From assembly GCA_025330725.1 (NCBI GenBank), contig JAIWND010000013.1, forward strand, positions 744,001 to 808,000: DNA of 64,000 bases, read 5' to 3'. This stretch comes from Chlamydoabsidia padenii. Taxonomy: Eukaryota; Mucoromycota; Mucoromycetes; Mucorales; Cunninghamellaceae. The notes beneath the pieces are model-generated. The model saw nothing but the letters and a program-made list of their open reading frames with translations. It searched no databases and was not told the DNA's origin. The translations under genes were made by a program, and so were the position numbers. This document shows positions 1 to 11,500 of this stretch, piece by piece. The first letter of the stretch is position 1. Every line of letters begins with the position of its first letter.

Positions 1-590
1 ATACTGAGGTTATATGAGAAGGGTCGGACTGGTCGGGATGTATCATACTACGTGTGGTACTGTAATATATGCTGACTTTTTTTTTTTTTTTTCTAGGAGA
101 AAGTGAACAATGAAGGTGGTGTATGAGACATAACCAACATGAATGAGTAAGTATTGTATAATACATCTTTTATGGGAATGATGGTGAGTGATAATGATGT
201 ATTGTGTGGTATTCTACATCTATCTTGGTCACATATCATATTAGGTGGCGGGTTGTGTCGGCCTTTATTAGCTCTTTTCATACATCAAACATGATAATCA
301 CATGAAAGTAGTACACTGGGTTCAATTGATTATATATTGTGCTCTTCTTTCGCTTTTCCTTTTTTCCCTCTCTTCTTTCACTTTTTTATTTTTTGAACCA
401 TACTCTTCCTTTTGACAAACACGTCCAAAGAAGTCAACATCATAGTTACTCATCGATTGAACCACTCACAACGCATAAAATAACCCCGAGTCAAAAAAAA
501 AAAAAAATAGACTCACGCCACTAGGAAAAATTTAACCCCGCCCGCATTAAAAAAAAAAAAAATATAACGAAACTTCTATTTATCTCAATC
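1..590. other. 5' intergenic/promoter region of the aminotransferase gene
   Basis: I see no convincing gene here; the open frames are short and T-rich. The segment is AT-rich with T and A runs (78-92, 495-507, 549-562). Close to the aminotransferase start are two CCCCG boxes following A/T-rich sequence, at about 477-489 and 530-545. They resemble the reverse complement of a GC-rich/TTTAAA element that recurs upstream of many genes in this window. Confidence 0.6.
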
Positions 591-2188
591 ATGTCCTCTT
601 CTTCCAAACGATTACAACAATTATCTTCTCATCTTGATAATAACATGTCTGGTGGTAAGTACTGTTTATTTTGGGATTGTAAAGTTAATTGTATGACTAA
701 TATGATTGATCCCAACTAGTCTCTGTCTTCCAAAACGTCCCTCAAGCTCCTGCTGATGTCATCTTTAGTCTCACTGCTGGTTACAAAGCTGATACTCATC
801 CTCAAAAGATCAATGTTGGTGTCGGTGCCTTTAGAACGGATGAACTCAAGCCATACGTCCTTCCTGTGGTTAAAAAGGTAAGAACCATAAAATATATGTA
901 AACCATCTTTTTTACTTAATTAACTCTTTGTGTTATTATAATGGGGGGGGAAATAGGCCGATACCATTCTCTTTAATGACGAAACTCTAGATCACGAATA
1001 CCAACCTATTGCCGGCCAACCTTCTTACACCAAAGCCGCCAGCAAACTGATTCTTGGCAAAGACAGCCCTGCTATTGAACAAGGACGTGTGGGTGCGGTA
1101 CAAACAATCTCTGGAACGGGGGCCAATCATACTGGAGCGGCCTTTTTAGCTCAACATTACAAGGGTAGCGGCAAATGCTATATCTCCAACCCCACCTGGG
1201 CCAACCATCGCAATATCTTTGAAGGTGTGGGATTCCAAGTGGAAGAATATGCCTACTGGGATCCTGCAACAAAGGGATTGAACTATAAGGGAATGATTCA
1301 AGCCATTCATGATGCTCCTACTGGTAGTATTTTTATTCTCCATGCTTGTGCTCATAATCCTACTGGTGTGGATCCTACTCAAGAACAATGGAAAGGTATT
1401 GCTGATGCCATGCGCGCTAAGGGTCACTTTCCCTTCTTTGATTGTGCTTACCAAGGATTTGCTTCGGGTGATTTGGATCGTGATGCTTGGTCGGTGCGTT
1501 ACTTTGTGGATCAAGGCTTTGAATTGTTTGTCGCTCAATCGTTTGCTAAAAACTTTGGTCTTTATGGTAAGGATAAAGGGAATACATACTTGCCTTTTTT
1601 TTTTTTTCTTTTTTATATGGTTATTCATCATCATTGTCTTATTTATAGGTGAACGGGCTGGTAATTTGACCTTTGTATGCAAGACACCTCAAGATACTAA
1701 GCGTGTACTATCACAACTCGAAAAGTTACAACGATCAGAAATCTCCAATCCTCCTGCTTATGGTTCCCGTATTGTCGATATTGTATTGAACGACGATGCT
1801 TTATATGCTGAATGGAAGGAAAACCTCAAATACATGTCTCATCGTATCATCGATATGCGAAAAGCCTTATATCAACATCTGGTGGAATTGAAGACACCCG
1901 GCACATGGAACCATATTGTCGATCAAATCGGTATGTTCTCTTTTACTGGTCTTAAAGGTAACGAATAAAATAAAAATAAAAAAATAGGCAGAGTCCCATT
2001 GATGATGGATGATGATCTAACTCCCCCTTTTTATATATTGTATAGCTCCTCAAGTCAAGGTATTGATTGAAAAGTACCACATCTATCTCACAAACAATGG
2101 TCGAATCTCAATGGCAGGATTATCTACTACCAATGTGGAATACTTTGCCAAGGCGGTGGACGATGTAGTTAGAAATGTATCAGTATAA
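591..2188 (+). CDS. Aspartate aminotransferase (PLP-dependent class I)
   Basis: Five coding exons: 591-654, 720-877, 957-1566, 1649-1957, 2046-2188, giving 427 residues. The enzyme interconverts aspartate plus 2-oxoglutarate with oxaloacetate plus glutamate, using pyridoxal phosphate. Visible signatures are the core around HACAHNPTGVD, the PLP-lysine motif SFAKNFGLYG (Lys about 272, split by intron 3), and the C-terminal NNGRISMAGLS containing the carboxylate-binding Arg. The core from VFQNVPQAPAD onward resembles cytosolic-type enzymes. It is preceded by about 20 Ser/Lys/Leu-rich residues; a second in-frame ATG near the end of exon 1 (about 645) would give a protein without them. An AATAAA lies about 30 bp after the stop. 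Family assignment is certain; compartment is not. Confidence 0.95.
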
Positions 2189-2778
2189 AATAGATTATAT
2201 ATGTAGGCGTTTTATTTAATAAAGATGGGGTTTTTTAGGGATAAAAAAAAAAGTGTGTCATATGGTTTAGGAGTCATCTTGACCACAAGGTCTATGTACA
2301 TGGGGATGGGGATGTGTATGGTACAACCTGACTTAATACCCCAGCAGGTACCTTTGTCCCACGTTGCATTATTCACCTATTTTTGTAATTCCGACCATCG
2401 TGTTCGCGTTCCCATTACAGGAATGATTACCCACAGATGGTATTGATCACAGTGACGATGATAACAGTCGCATTAGGTATACTAATACTATAATAGATTT
2501 AGATTCAATTTACACATAATATTTTATTTTATCATGATGTTGCAAAGACACACACATTTGAAGATCAAACTGGGGGGGGGGGTTTGATAAATATAAACTA
2601 CTTTATTTCTTCTTTTCCAATAGGAATAAATGATATAATAATGAAAAAAAGACAAGGTGGGCAATATACTATAGCTAAAACCAGAGATAAGATAGACTAG
2701 TGGGATAAAAGGGGATGATGATGGTGATGGTGATAATAGGGGATAAAAGACTAGATAAATCATCCAAGGGACCATATG
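2189..2778. other. Convergent 3' intergenic region
   Basis: This is the tail-to-tail interval between the aminotransferase (+) and the cyclin (-). It holds an AATAAA at about 2218 for the upstream gene and a G9 run near 2573. No gene is recognisable. Confidence 0.6.
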
Positions 2779-3903
2779 CTAAGTGATTGTGTTGATGTTT
2801 GGTTGATAATAACAAGGTGATGATGGTGAAGGGTAATGTGTGGTTACTGGAACTGTGTCAGTAGTTGGTGGTGATGGTGATAATGTTACAGGTGGTTGGG
2901 TCATCATATGATGTGCCGTCGTAGCCATCATTGTCGCAGTTTTAATAGCCTTCATGTTCACATTACCGTTCATTGTCGCAGTCATTTTCACACTTGGTTT
3001 CTTGATTGAGTGAGGTGACATGGTATGGTGATGATTGTATTGTTGAGGATACGATCGTTGATGCTGAAGACCAGGTTGTTTTTTCTGTTGTTGCTGAGGA
3101 CCAATGTGTTGTTGTTTTCGTTGCTTCAGTCGTTGATTCAACATATCATACCATTTTTCAAAGGTGGGTTTACTGACATACAAACGATAATCGATCATTT
3201 GCAAAAAAGCCAATTCGGATGCATTGATTTCAGCTAGAGTCAAACCTGATGCGTCGGCCCAAGCCTTATTACGATAGCTTTTATCATTAATGTATTTGGA
3301 TGCCACCATCAAGGAAGCCAAAAACATACGTCGACCACAGCACATGAGATCGTCTTGGTATCGTCGTTCATCCGCCTTCATGCGAAGCTTTGATTGCACC
3401 ACACGTTTGACACGGAAGATGTAAAAGAGACTGAGTTGAAGCATAAAGTAGGTCGTTTTGGATCGTTTGAGTATTTCACAAATAAATCCCTTTGTATTGA
3501 CCACCTTTACATGAGTCGGTGTTGGCCAGATCGAATTGATGATATCAACAGAAACATCTAGAATATCAACATTCATTAGTATTGTATTCCATTTATAGTA
3601 ATATCATATTCTATTCTGTTTTGACATACCCACTAAATTATCAATCATATCAGTACGTTCATGGTGTGAGGCATCCAAGAATTCTTTGTATTGATGACAA
3701 GGTAGTTGTTGTTCTTCTTCTTCAGGAGATATAATACCACCAAAAGTAATGGTTTTCAAGTTGTTAATGGTTTCCTTGCCATTATTATTGTTGAGAGAGT
3801 ATTGAGATGTTTCACTTGCATGATGTTGAATGTAAGCGGGGGGATCATAGGTCGCCAAAGTAGCTGTAGGTATGGGTTGTGGAAGACTATCAGATAGTGC
3901 CAT
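2779..3903 (-). CDS. Pho85-type (PCL) cyclin
   Basis: Two exons on the minus strand, 3903-3630 and 3557-2779, joined in frame through a split Asp codon; 350 residues. Residues about 105-225 form a cyclin N-terminal box with the signature RRMFLASLMVASKY, then NKAWADASGLTLAEIN, then ELAFLQMIDYRLYVS. That pattern is typical of fungal Pcl1/2/5-type cyclins, which activate the Pho85 CDK in cell-cycle entry, polarity or nutrient response. The C-terminal third is low complexity (Gln, Met, Thr, His, Pro) and probably disordered. A (GTT)n tract at 3977-4015 lies just upstream of the start. The Pcl class is firm; the subtype is inferred. Confidence 0.85.
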
Positions 3904-3977
3904 GGTTTTGTTTGTTGAGAGTAGATAAAGTAACGTATCAGGAAGGTAAATCCAAAATATAAATAAAAGTTGGGCGG

Positions 3978-4015
<38 letters not shown>

Positions 4016-5157
4016 CAAATAAGGGCTGTGGTCAGCAGGTTTTCAGAATGGGTGTTTGTAAAATAAATAAGAATAAAAAAGGGAGTAGGGTTTTGAGAGA
4101 AGTAGATAAAAGTAAAAGAGATTCAAAGTAAAAGGTAAAAGAGGATGTTGAAGTGTTGAATAGAAGAAGAGAAAAAAAAAAGTCGTTTAGAATCGCAGGT
4201 GTTTATTGTTGGGAAAACATGGCGAAGTCGATAAATATTAACTGGAGAGAAAAAAAAGAAGAAAAAAGTAAGATCAGAAAGGGAAAATTGGTTTTGTTCA
4301 GCACAAAACATTTCAAATTCCGCGTCTCACGTAACTTGCCGCTGCTCTATCGAATCAAATGTCCGTATTCCATTTTCACTTTGCTGCGGTTGATTGAAAC
4401 TAAAATACAAAAAGAGGCTTGTGAAAGTTCATTATCATTTGAAAACTAACCAATCAAAATGCCTTATTCTATAATAGGTTTTTTCCTCCTACCCCTCTCC
4501 TTCGTCATTGCCACAGCCTCTCCTCGAAACAATCATTTAGTTTGACCCTAAATAAGACAAAGGAGCTCCAAGTCACGAGATTCCCATGAGATATTAAACC
4601 AAAAAGTTTTTCATTATACATCATTATCTTACTATTGCTACTAAGGCCAGATGAAGGTAATATGCTCTAGTCTTGGTACAAAGTGGTAATTGTAGCTACC
4701 TAACCCAAGATAAAGTGAAGTAAAGGTATGTGGTTACTATTCATACAACACACCCTCATTGAAAGATATGGATTGGATAGAGCCTACTCAGTGATTTTAA
4801 AGCGGTGTTTTAATATACACTTGACGAGCGATTTGCATAAATGGGATCAGCCCATTCAACACCATCATAAGCATCTATTTAACAACAGTAATGTATCACC
4901 CAACACTATTGAGCAAACCAAAGTTAACCCACAGAGTATAAATGTGTCACACATCAACAGTTTATTAATCAATTTATCAAAAGTAAGAAGATCTATAGTA
5001 AACCAACAAATAAAAGGACAAGGGAGAATAGAAGGTTAGGGGTATAAGTACAGTACAGTGACGATTATGCAAATGGTATAATAGTACTAATTTTAGGGAA
5101 GAGTGAGGTAAAAGTGGTGGATTTTGGTGGATGTTATTGGGGACAGGGTATGTACCA
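3904..5157. other. Intergenic region, cyclin promoter and carrier 3' flank
   Basis: The region holds the cyclin promoter with the (GTT)n tract at 3977-4015, A-rich stretches around 4060-4280, and one element-like sequence TTTCAAATTCCGCG near 4309. The only sizeable open frame (4728-5039) has no recognisable domain, no splice support and biased composition, so I do not call it. Confidence 0.5.
3977..4015 (+). repeat. (GTT)n trinucleotide microsatellite
   Basis: A perfect GTT array of about 13 units (CAA on the cyclin strand) sits about 75-110 bp upstream of the cyclin start codon, probably in its 5' UTR or core promoter. Confidence 0.9.
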
Positions 5158-6355
5158 TCAATTGTCCCTAGATAAAAACCATTTAAAGTATTCGTAAACG
5201 CTCCAACTAATAGCTGTAGCTGGCATGTGCGTCAATATCCGTGGTTTAAAGCCCCTAAAGAATCCTTGATATCCATATTGCGCATAAATGATTTTGGCCG
5301 CCTCCGAGAATCCGCTACAGTTCCGTATTCGTAGATCTGTTGATGATCCTCTTGTTTGTAATAAAGTCTTGATAACATCTAATGGTGTCTAGATAAAAAC
5401 AAAAAGTGAGAATATGGTCATCCTCTTTTTCTTTTTACTACTTTACCGTCACCGAGGAGGCCATGATTCCTGCCACTGCGCCTGCCACAACATGAGATTT
5501 CGGATCATACTGACCACCAGAATTCAACAAGAACAGACACCGTTCGTAGGTTGTAAATTGAATGGTTTGGAAGGGGATGGACATTGTCAGAGTGGTTGGT
5601 AAAGAGATGTAAAATGCCTTGATTCCTTCTTTTGCATAAACAATTTTAGCACATTCGCGTACTGATCGATACACCGAATCCTTGAGTTGCATCCGTTGTT
5701 TGATCACTACCACATATAAAATAGAAAGTTTAATCCTATTTTCTACGTTTCCACACACACACACATACAATCTTTTTTTATATAAGGTACTTACCATCAA
5801 AGGGAGTCATCATAATGTCGTGAGATAGTGTGGCACATACACCAGCCGAGCTAGTGGCTACCAGTAACTGGAGATTTTGATCGCGTGCCCACGATGTTTG
5901 TTGTAAGAGTCGATAGAATCGTAGTTTGCAAAATTCGTAGGTTGTAAAATGAAGAGCATGGGCTGGTCCTGCCCCCACGATCACCGAGTAGACACCCTTC
6001 CAAAGTTGCCGATTCGGTTGAAGCCAATTCTTTATGGACATTGAGGAGTATATCAAGGAGTTCCGAGTTTGACCTACTTGCATACGTGTCTATAAAATCA
6101 AACCCACCACCAAGTAAAACACCAAAAATAAATGAATGCATTCAAGCAAGATAATAAGAAAAAAGTTTGTTAGTTTCAGTTAATTTGTATTATAGCTTCT
6201 CGCTAGCATGTACTTGCCTTGATGCTGTCCACAGGGTACATTAGACAATGTTCACCAATTCCAGCAAGAGCACCAGCAAGAGCATTCTGAGTAGCGGTAG
6301 AGTTTTGTCCTAACGATTCATAGTCATGATCGTATTCTTCCTCGTCGCTGAGCAT
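5158..6355 (-). CDS. MRS4: Mitoferrin-like mitochondrial carrier (SLC25, Mrs3/4 type)
   Basis: Four exons, 6355-6218, 6089-5795, 5706-5447 and 5388-5158; 307 residues. The three carrier signatures appear in order as PVDSIK, PFDVIK and PLDVIK, one per repeat. AGIGEHCLMYPVDSIKTRMQ and the C-terminal AISWSVYEYFKWFL are characteristic of mitoferrins, which import iron across the inner mitochondrial membrane. Intron 1 uses a GC donor (AAG|GCAAGT at 6217): only that donor keeps the frame into TRMQ, because the nearby GT would shift it. An in-frame ATG ten codons upstream (6385) is an alternative start; I chose 6355 because MLSDEEE resembles a normal acidic N-terminus. A 40-nt A run lies just upstream. 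Confidence 0.9.
6089..6218 (-). other. GC-AG intron of the mitoferrin-like gene
   Basis: The boundary AAG|GCAAGT ... TATAG|ACACGT spans 6217-6090. Only the GC donor keeps the conserved VDSIK-TRMQ junction; using the GT four bases later shifts the frame. Confidence 0.9.
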
Positions 6356-6395
6356 CACACCATGAATAACGGAAAGAAGAAGCACAACGAATTTG

Positions 6396-6435
<40 letters not shown>
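6396..6435 (+). repeat. A40 mononucleotide run upstream of the carrier gene
   Basis: An uninterrupted run of 40 A (T on the carrier's strand) ends about 10-40 bp upstream of the carrier start. It may be a nucleosome-excluding poly(dA:dT) tract in the promoter or 5' UTR. Confidence 0.9.
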
Positions 6436-6437
<2 letters not shown>

Positions 6438-6974
6438 TGAATGGATTAAAGCTCAATTTCCACTCCCGCTCCTCGGCTGCTTATCAAAAACTCTAGTCTG
6501 CCTAATGGTTTTTCTATGCATACGAACAGATTTTCTCTACCGGGCTGGTCTTGCACTTGTGATCCATTGATGATAATGCACTAGTATCACAAAGCGGTCT
6601 AAAGCGATCTAAATCCGAGTCAAACGACTTGATCGATACGATTGTATAACACTTTTTCTCCACACGAAGCCTAACTGCGTACATGTCAATACTATCATCA
6701 AGTCTTTTTGGTTCTTTCTGCATGATAGTAGCTTCATGAATCAAAATATAACGGGACAGACAGACGACGATGGTTAAATGCAGCTCAAGGTCAATCTCAT
6801 TGGCTGCCAAAAAAACAATTAAAATCCCGCCCGACTGGAAAGAAAGAAAAAAAATGGGAAGATTCATTTTCAGTACTTTCTTTTACTCAACTGACAAACA
6901 CATGGATTTCACACAACTGGTGTTTAAAACATAGGTAACAAGAAGAAAAGAATACAAGGATACTTTTATGATCC

Positions 6975-7078
6975 AGTTGCAGTTGACTATTGGTACTCAT
7001 TATACTCTCTTTCAATAGGCGTCGTTAGTTGCAGTTGACTATTGGTACTCATTATACTCTCTTTCAATAGGCGTCGTT
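6975..7078 (+). repeat. Perfect 52-bp tandem duplication
   Basis: Positions 6975-7026 and 7027-7078 are identical 52-mers, directly adjacent. Each unit starts AGTTGCAGTTGACTATTGG and ends TTTCAATAGGCGTCGTT. The unit contains a TTGAC followed by a pyrimidine stretch and AATAG, so it looks like the 3' end of an intron plus 8 exon bases. The identity of the copies indicates a recent event. Confidence 0.95.
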
Positions 7079-7449
7079 ATTCCGATTGACTACAGGTTTG
7101 AATTCCAACGATCAACAATCCCACTCGAGCCAATCTTTGGCTCTTTGGCTAGCTACAACCGGAAAGTATACTAAAAAATATTCTGCTATTGGGGTACGGG
7201 ATCCGGTTGGTGAAACGGTCTGGTATAGGTAAGTAGCATAACATACACCACGAAGGTCTCATTAATCTTGGTATTATGATTTATTTAAGGGACGACGACT
7301 TGGACCTACTGAATAGATGGGGACAGCTGCAGAGGGAGGGAGGGGGGCATAGGATACAGTTAAACAGAATTGCATCTAGTAGTGAAAACATGGATGTGTC
7401 CAGATGCAGGGTTTTAGCTGACACATACACCATTCTTTACTTTATATAA
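7071..7449 (+). other. Possible spliced ORF or gene remnant of unknown function
   Basis: From the acceptor-like CAATAG at 7065-7070 the frame stays open to 7228. A GTAAGT donor there and an AG at 7288-7289 define a 61-nt intron of typical size, and the frame continues to a TAA at 7447-7449, giving 105 residues. The residues are of mixed, soluble-protein composition (WLATTGKYTKKYSA, VRDPVGETVWYR, DDDLDLLNRWGQLQ), unlike random AT-rich DNA. I find no start codon or upstream exon: the nearest donor-like site at 6934 gives a stop in the required phase. It could be a decayed gene disrupted by the 52-bp duplication, or chance. Confidence 0.25.
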
Positions 7450-8010
7450 TACTAGATCCAATGAAACGGGTGACTGACGACTCGACACGAATATTATGGA
7501 ATAGGTCTAGGATGAATCAAGTAAAAACTGGCCAAGGAAACAATCTCATTTAGACTAAAAAAAATGTAACAGACATCGATCGACTAGGCTTTGGTAATGG
7601 TATTTGAAGTATATGATTAAGCATCGGCGATTCCTTTGCCATAACTCTTATCCTTGATCTCAACAAAACAGTGGTCTCTCTCTCTCTCTCTCTTTGTGGC
7701 ATGTAGTATAGAATAAACCTTAGTTTACCCCTCGTCATTGTCATCACCAATAAAACTTTATTTACTCATATAGAAATGTTATCATTGATTTTAAAATAAA
7801 CTTGGTCTTTTTGTGTCATATATACATGGACAAGAAGTGATATGAAAACAATGATGTCATTTATCCTATTCATCAATGAAACCACTCATCATGATGTATT
7901 GAATACATTCTAGTGGGATCGATTTTAGCATAAATAGGAGGGGGGGGGGAATTGTGGTGAAGGACCTTGTTTATCTTTTGTACATATCTTGATAACCGAC
8001 TCTTAACAAA

Positions 8011-8229
8011 ATGACAGGCGTATTGAAATTATATCCCTATGATTTATCAAAACTAATGGTGGATTCATGCTGGCAAGATAATTTAACTAGTTTCAATGCA
8101 ACATCATGCCCCTGGTGGAAACTAGCTCGAGGCCAAACTTCACGCTTGAACCATTCCAATGCCAGATCATTATATAAGATTCATCAACAGTATCCTCTGG
8201 AAACAATTGTAGAAGAGAATGAAGAATAA
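8011..8229 (+). CDS. Small hypothetical protein (72 aa)
   Basis: An intronless frame of 72 residues begins MTGVLKLYPYDLSK in a good context (AAAATGA). It is preceded by a TATA-like CATAAATAG (about 7929) and followed about 75 bp after the stop by AATAAA (8304-8309). It contains CPWWKLARG and an acidic C-terminus. I recognise no domain, signal peptide or membrane segment. The flanking promoter-like and polyadenylation-like signals make a real short gene plausible; chance is the alternative. Confidence 0.4.
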   Translation: MTGVLKLYPYDLSKLMVDSCWQDNLTSFNATSCPWWKLARGQTSRLNHSNARSLYKIHQQYPLETIVEENEE

Positions 8230-8586
8230 CTTGGTACAATGGGGACGGAGTTCCTATAGAAACGGATGTAAATATGTTTTATAGTCAATTTGTGTAGTAT
8301 TAGAATAAAGGAAGCCAAAAGCGGCGTTTTAAAATTTTGATAGCCTCTCTTTTTTTTTTTTCATCTATTGCCCCTTTCTTTTTCCTCTTCTTTTTACTTT
8401 TATCTCACTGGCCTGAAGTCCTTTAGAAACTCGTTTTTACCTGGAATAAGCACTCCATTCACTTACTTCATTTGTCACTCACTACTCCTTATAATATACA
8501 CTCTTTAATTCTATTCATCTTTTTATCTCTCCCACTTTATTGATTCTCCATCTCTTCTTCTTTTACTACACTTCATCTCTTTTGCT

Positions 8587-11500
8587 ATGGTGACACCCCC
8601 ACTCCCGCAACAACTTGATCTCTACTCCAAAGATACCAAGGTATGGTTTGCCGATGATAAAGAAGGTTGGATATCAGCCTCATGTCTGTCTAAACAAATC
8701 GGCGACAAGGTGACATTGGTGTTTCAAAATGATGAAGACACTACAAAGGTAAGCAAACCATGCACTAAATGTAAACTTTGACTTGATACTAACTAATATC
8801 TTTTTAGGAACACGTCTTTGAAGCGTCATATAAAGAACTTGAAAAGAACAATGGGTCAACACTTCCACCACTACGCAATCCCATCAAACTCGAATCAACA
8901 GATGATCTGACAAGTCTAAGTTATTTGAATGAACCTTCAGGTAGGTAGTACAAGAAAAGGTATAGCTGACATACAATTACACATCTCACGTTTTTACTTG
9001 TCTTTTTATTACAGTCCTCCACACTATTCGTACTCGATATGAACAACAAATTATTTACACTTATTCTGGTATTGTCTTGATCGCTGCTAATCCTTTTGCT
9101 CGTGTATCACTTTACGATCCTGAAATCATTCAACAATACTCTGGAAGCCGTCGCGGTGATTTGGATCCTCACTTGTTTGCTATTGCTGAAGATGCTTATC
9201 GTTGTATGATTCGCCAACAACAGAATCAGACAATTATTGTATCAGGGGAAAGGTAAATGGAATGCTATCATGCCCGACAACTTGATCTTTTTACTAACTA
9301 TTTTTCTTTTCCTCCCCCCCCCCTTTTTTTTTTTTCTTTGTTACTTTAGTGGTGCTGGGAAAACTGTCAGTGCGAAATACATTATGCGCTATTTTGCTAC
9401 TGCTGATGACAAGGAAGCAACTGGAAAAGTGGCCAAGACGAATGAAGGAATGACTGAAGTAGAAGAACAGATTCTTGGTAATACCAAAATATCAAAACAT
9501 AGATAAATCAATTGTTATACTAATCTTTTTCGTCAATCTCTTTTACTACTATAGCCACAAATCCTATCATGGAAGCCTTTGGGAATGCTAAAACCACAAG
9601 AAACGATAATAGTTCTCGATTTGGGAAATATATCGAAGTATGTTAACAATCATCTCTCTTGCATGATTTGCTTCTAACCTCTTTTTATTTTATTTTATTA
9701 AATTATGATCCACTATAGATTCAATTTGACAAGGAATGTAACATCATTGGCGCCAAGATCAAAACTTACTTATTGGAACGATCCCGACTTATCTACCAAC
9801 CTGAAACCGAACGAAATTATCATATATTTTACCAAGTAAGGATGAAAAAAGATCTGATCTTTTGTTTATATCACATACTGACTTTCTATCCTTGTTTATT
9901 TTTACTTTATGTAGCTTTGCTCAGGGATCCCTGCCAAGGAACGTGAAGAACTCGGATTGAAAGAGTGGACCGACTATCACTATCTCAACCAAAGCGGCAC
10001 TGGTACAATTCCTGACGTGGATGATGCTGAAGAATTCAACTTGACACAACAATCTTTGGCCAAGGTTGGGATCTCAAAAGACACACAAGCACAACTATTT
10101 CAACTTTTAGCAGCACTGTTACATATGGGCAACATCGACATCACTGGGCGCGGAGATGCAATGATCGCAGAAGACGACTCTAGTTTACTGTTGGCAACAA
10201 AACTTCTCGGCATCAAAACGTCGGAATTTAGGAAATGGATCGTACGTCGACAGATCACCACTCGATCTGAAAAAATTGTCACCAATCTCAACCCCACTCA
10301 AGCTCAAGTTGTCCGTGATTCTGTCGCCAAATATATCTACTCTGCCTTGTTTGATTGGCTGGTCAACATTGTCAACGATACCCTCTCTTCTTCCTCTTCG
10401 GAAACAGTGGCTACTTTTATTGGTGTTTTGGATATTTATGGGTTTGAACACTTCAAGAAGAACTCTTTTGAACAATTTTGTATCAATTATGCCAATGAAA
10501 AGCTCCAACAACAGGCAAGTCAAAAGAAATATATGTATAGAACTTTATAACTTTATACTCACCAATTTTTTTTTTTTTTTAAAAAAATTCTAGTTTAATC
10601 AACATGTATTCAAACTGGAACAAGAAGAATATGTCCGCGAAGAAATCAACTGGAAATTCATCGAATTCAGCGACAATCAAAAGTGTATAGAAATGATTGA
10701 AGCCAAAATGGGTATTCTATCACTATTGGATGAAGTAAGTCTGCTAAAAGATGGAATTTATGCATGGTGCTGATACCGGTATATAACTTTTGATGGTTTT
10801 TATTTTACTGTAAACATTAGGAATCTCGATTACCCTCCGGAACAGATCAAGCCTTTTGCAACAAACTCTATCAAACATTTGGATCGGCACCTTATCAAGA
10901 CTACTTTAAGAAACCTCGATTCTCCAACAACTCATTCACTGTTGTTCACTATGCACATGATGTACAATACGAAGCCGAAGGATTTATGGACAAAAACAAG
11001 GATGCTGTACCTGACGAACATTTGGCTTTATTACAAGGTGCAGAATTCAGCTTTTTGGTGGATATGATCCAAGATAACAATAACAGCAACAGTGGATCTG
11101 AATCTCCGGTAATAATATATGAATTATGTCAAGAAACGGATTCTCCTAACTCACACTCTATTCTCTCTCTTTCTTTCTCTCTCTTCCTTCCTCTAGACCA
11201 ACAGCCCGAAGCGTCTCAGCTTGGTGAAGAAGCCAACTTTGGGCTCCATCTTCAAGGTAAGTCAACGACTCCGATACATAAAAGTGTACCTTTATACTAA
11301 CCCTTTTTCTCTCTTTGGGCTCTCTCTTGATAGTTGTCCTTAATCAATCTTATGGATACAATCGGTCAAACTAATGTGCATTACATTCGGTGTATCAAAC
11401 CCAACGAAGCAAAGGCGGCATGGCAATTTGAACCTAACATGGTATTGGCTCAGCTACGTGCGTGTGGTGTATTGGAAACAATTCGTATCAGTTGCTCTGG

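Larger units (their letters stand above)
6436..8010. other. Mostly non-coding interval with a duplication and a weak ORF
   Basis: The interval lies between the carrier and the 72-aa ORF. Apart from the 52-bp tandem duplication and the possible spliced ORF listed separately, I see a TTAAAATCCCGCCCG element near 6819, a (CT)n tract near 7675-7693 and a G9 run near 7942. The minus-strand frame 7550-7750 lacks any recognisable domain. Confidence 0.5.

Noticed and set aside
1146..1682. 178-codon minus-strand frame
   Set aside because: It is antisense to the aminotransferase core and includes an intron T run read as poly-Lys.
4728..5039. 103-codon plus-strand frame in the cyclin-carrier gap
   Set aside because: There is no recognisable domain, no supporting splice or polyadenylation signal, and Asn/His/Gln-rich composition expected from AT-rich DNA.
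6200..6217. GT donor at 6213 for carrier intron 1, implying a frameshift
   Set aside because: The GC donor at 6217 restores the conserved frame, so no frameshift or pseudogene needs to be invoked.
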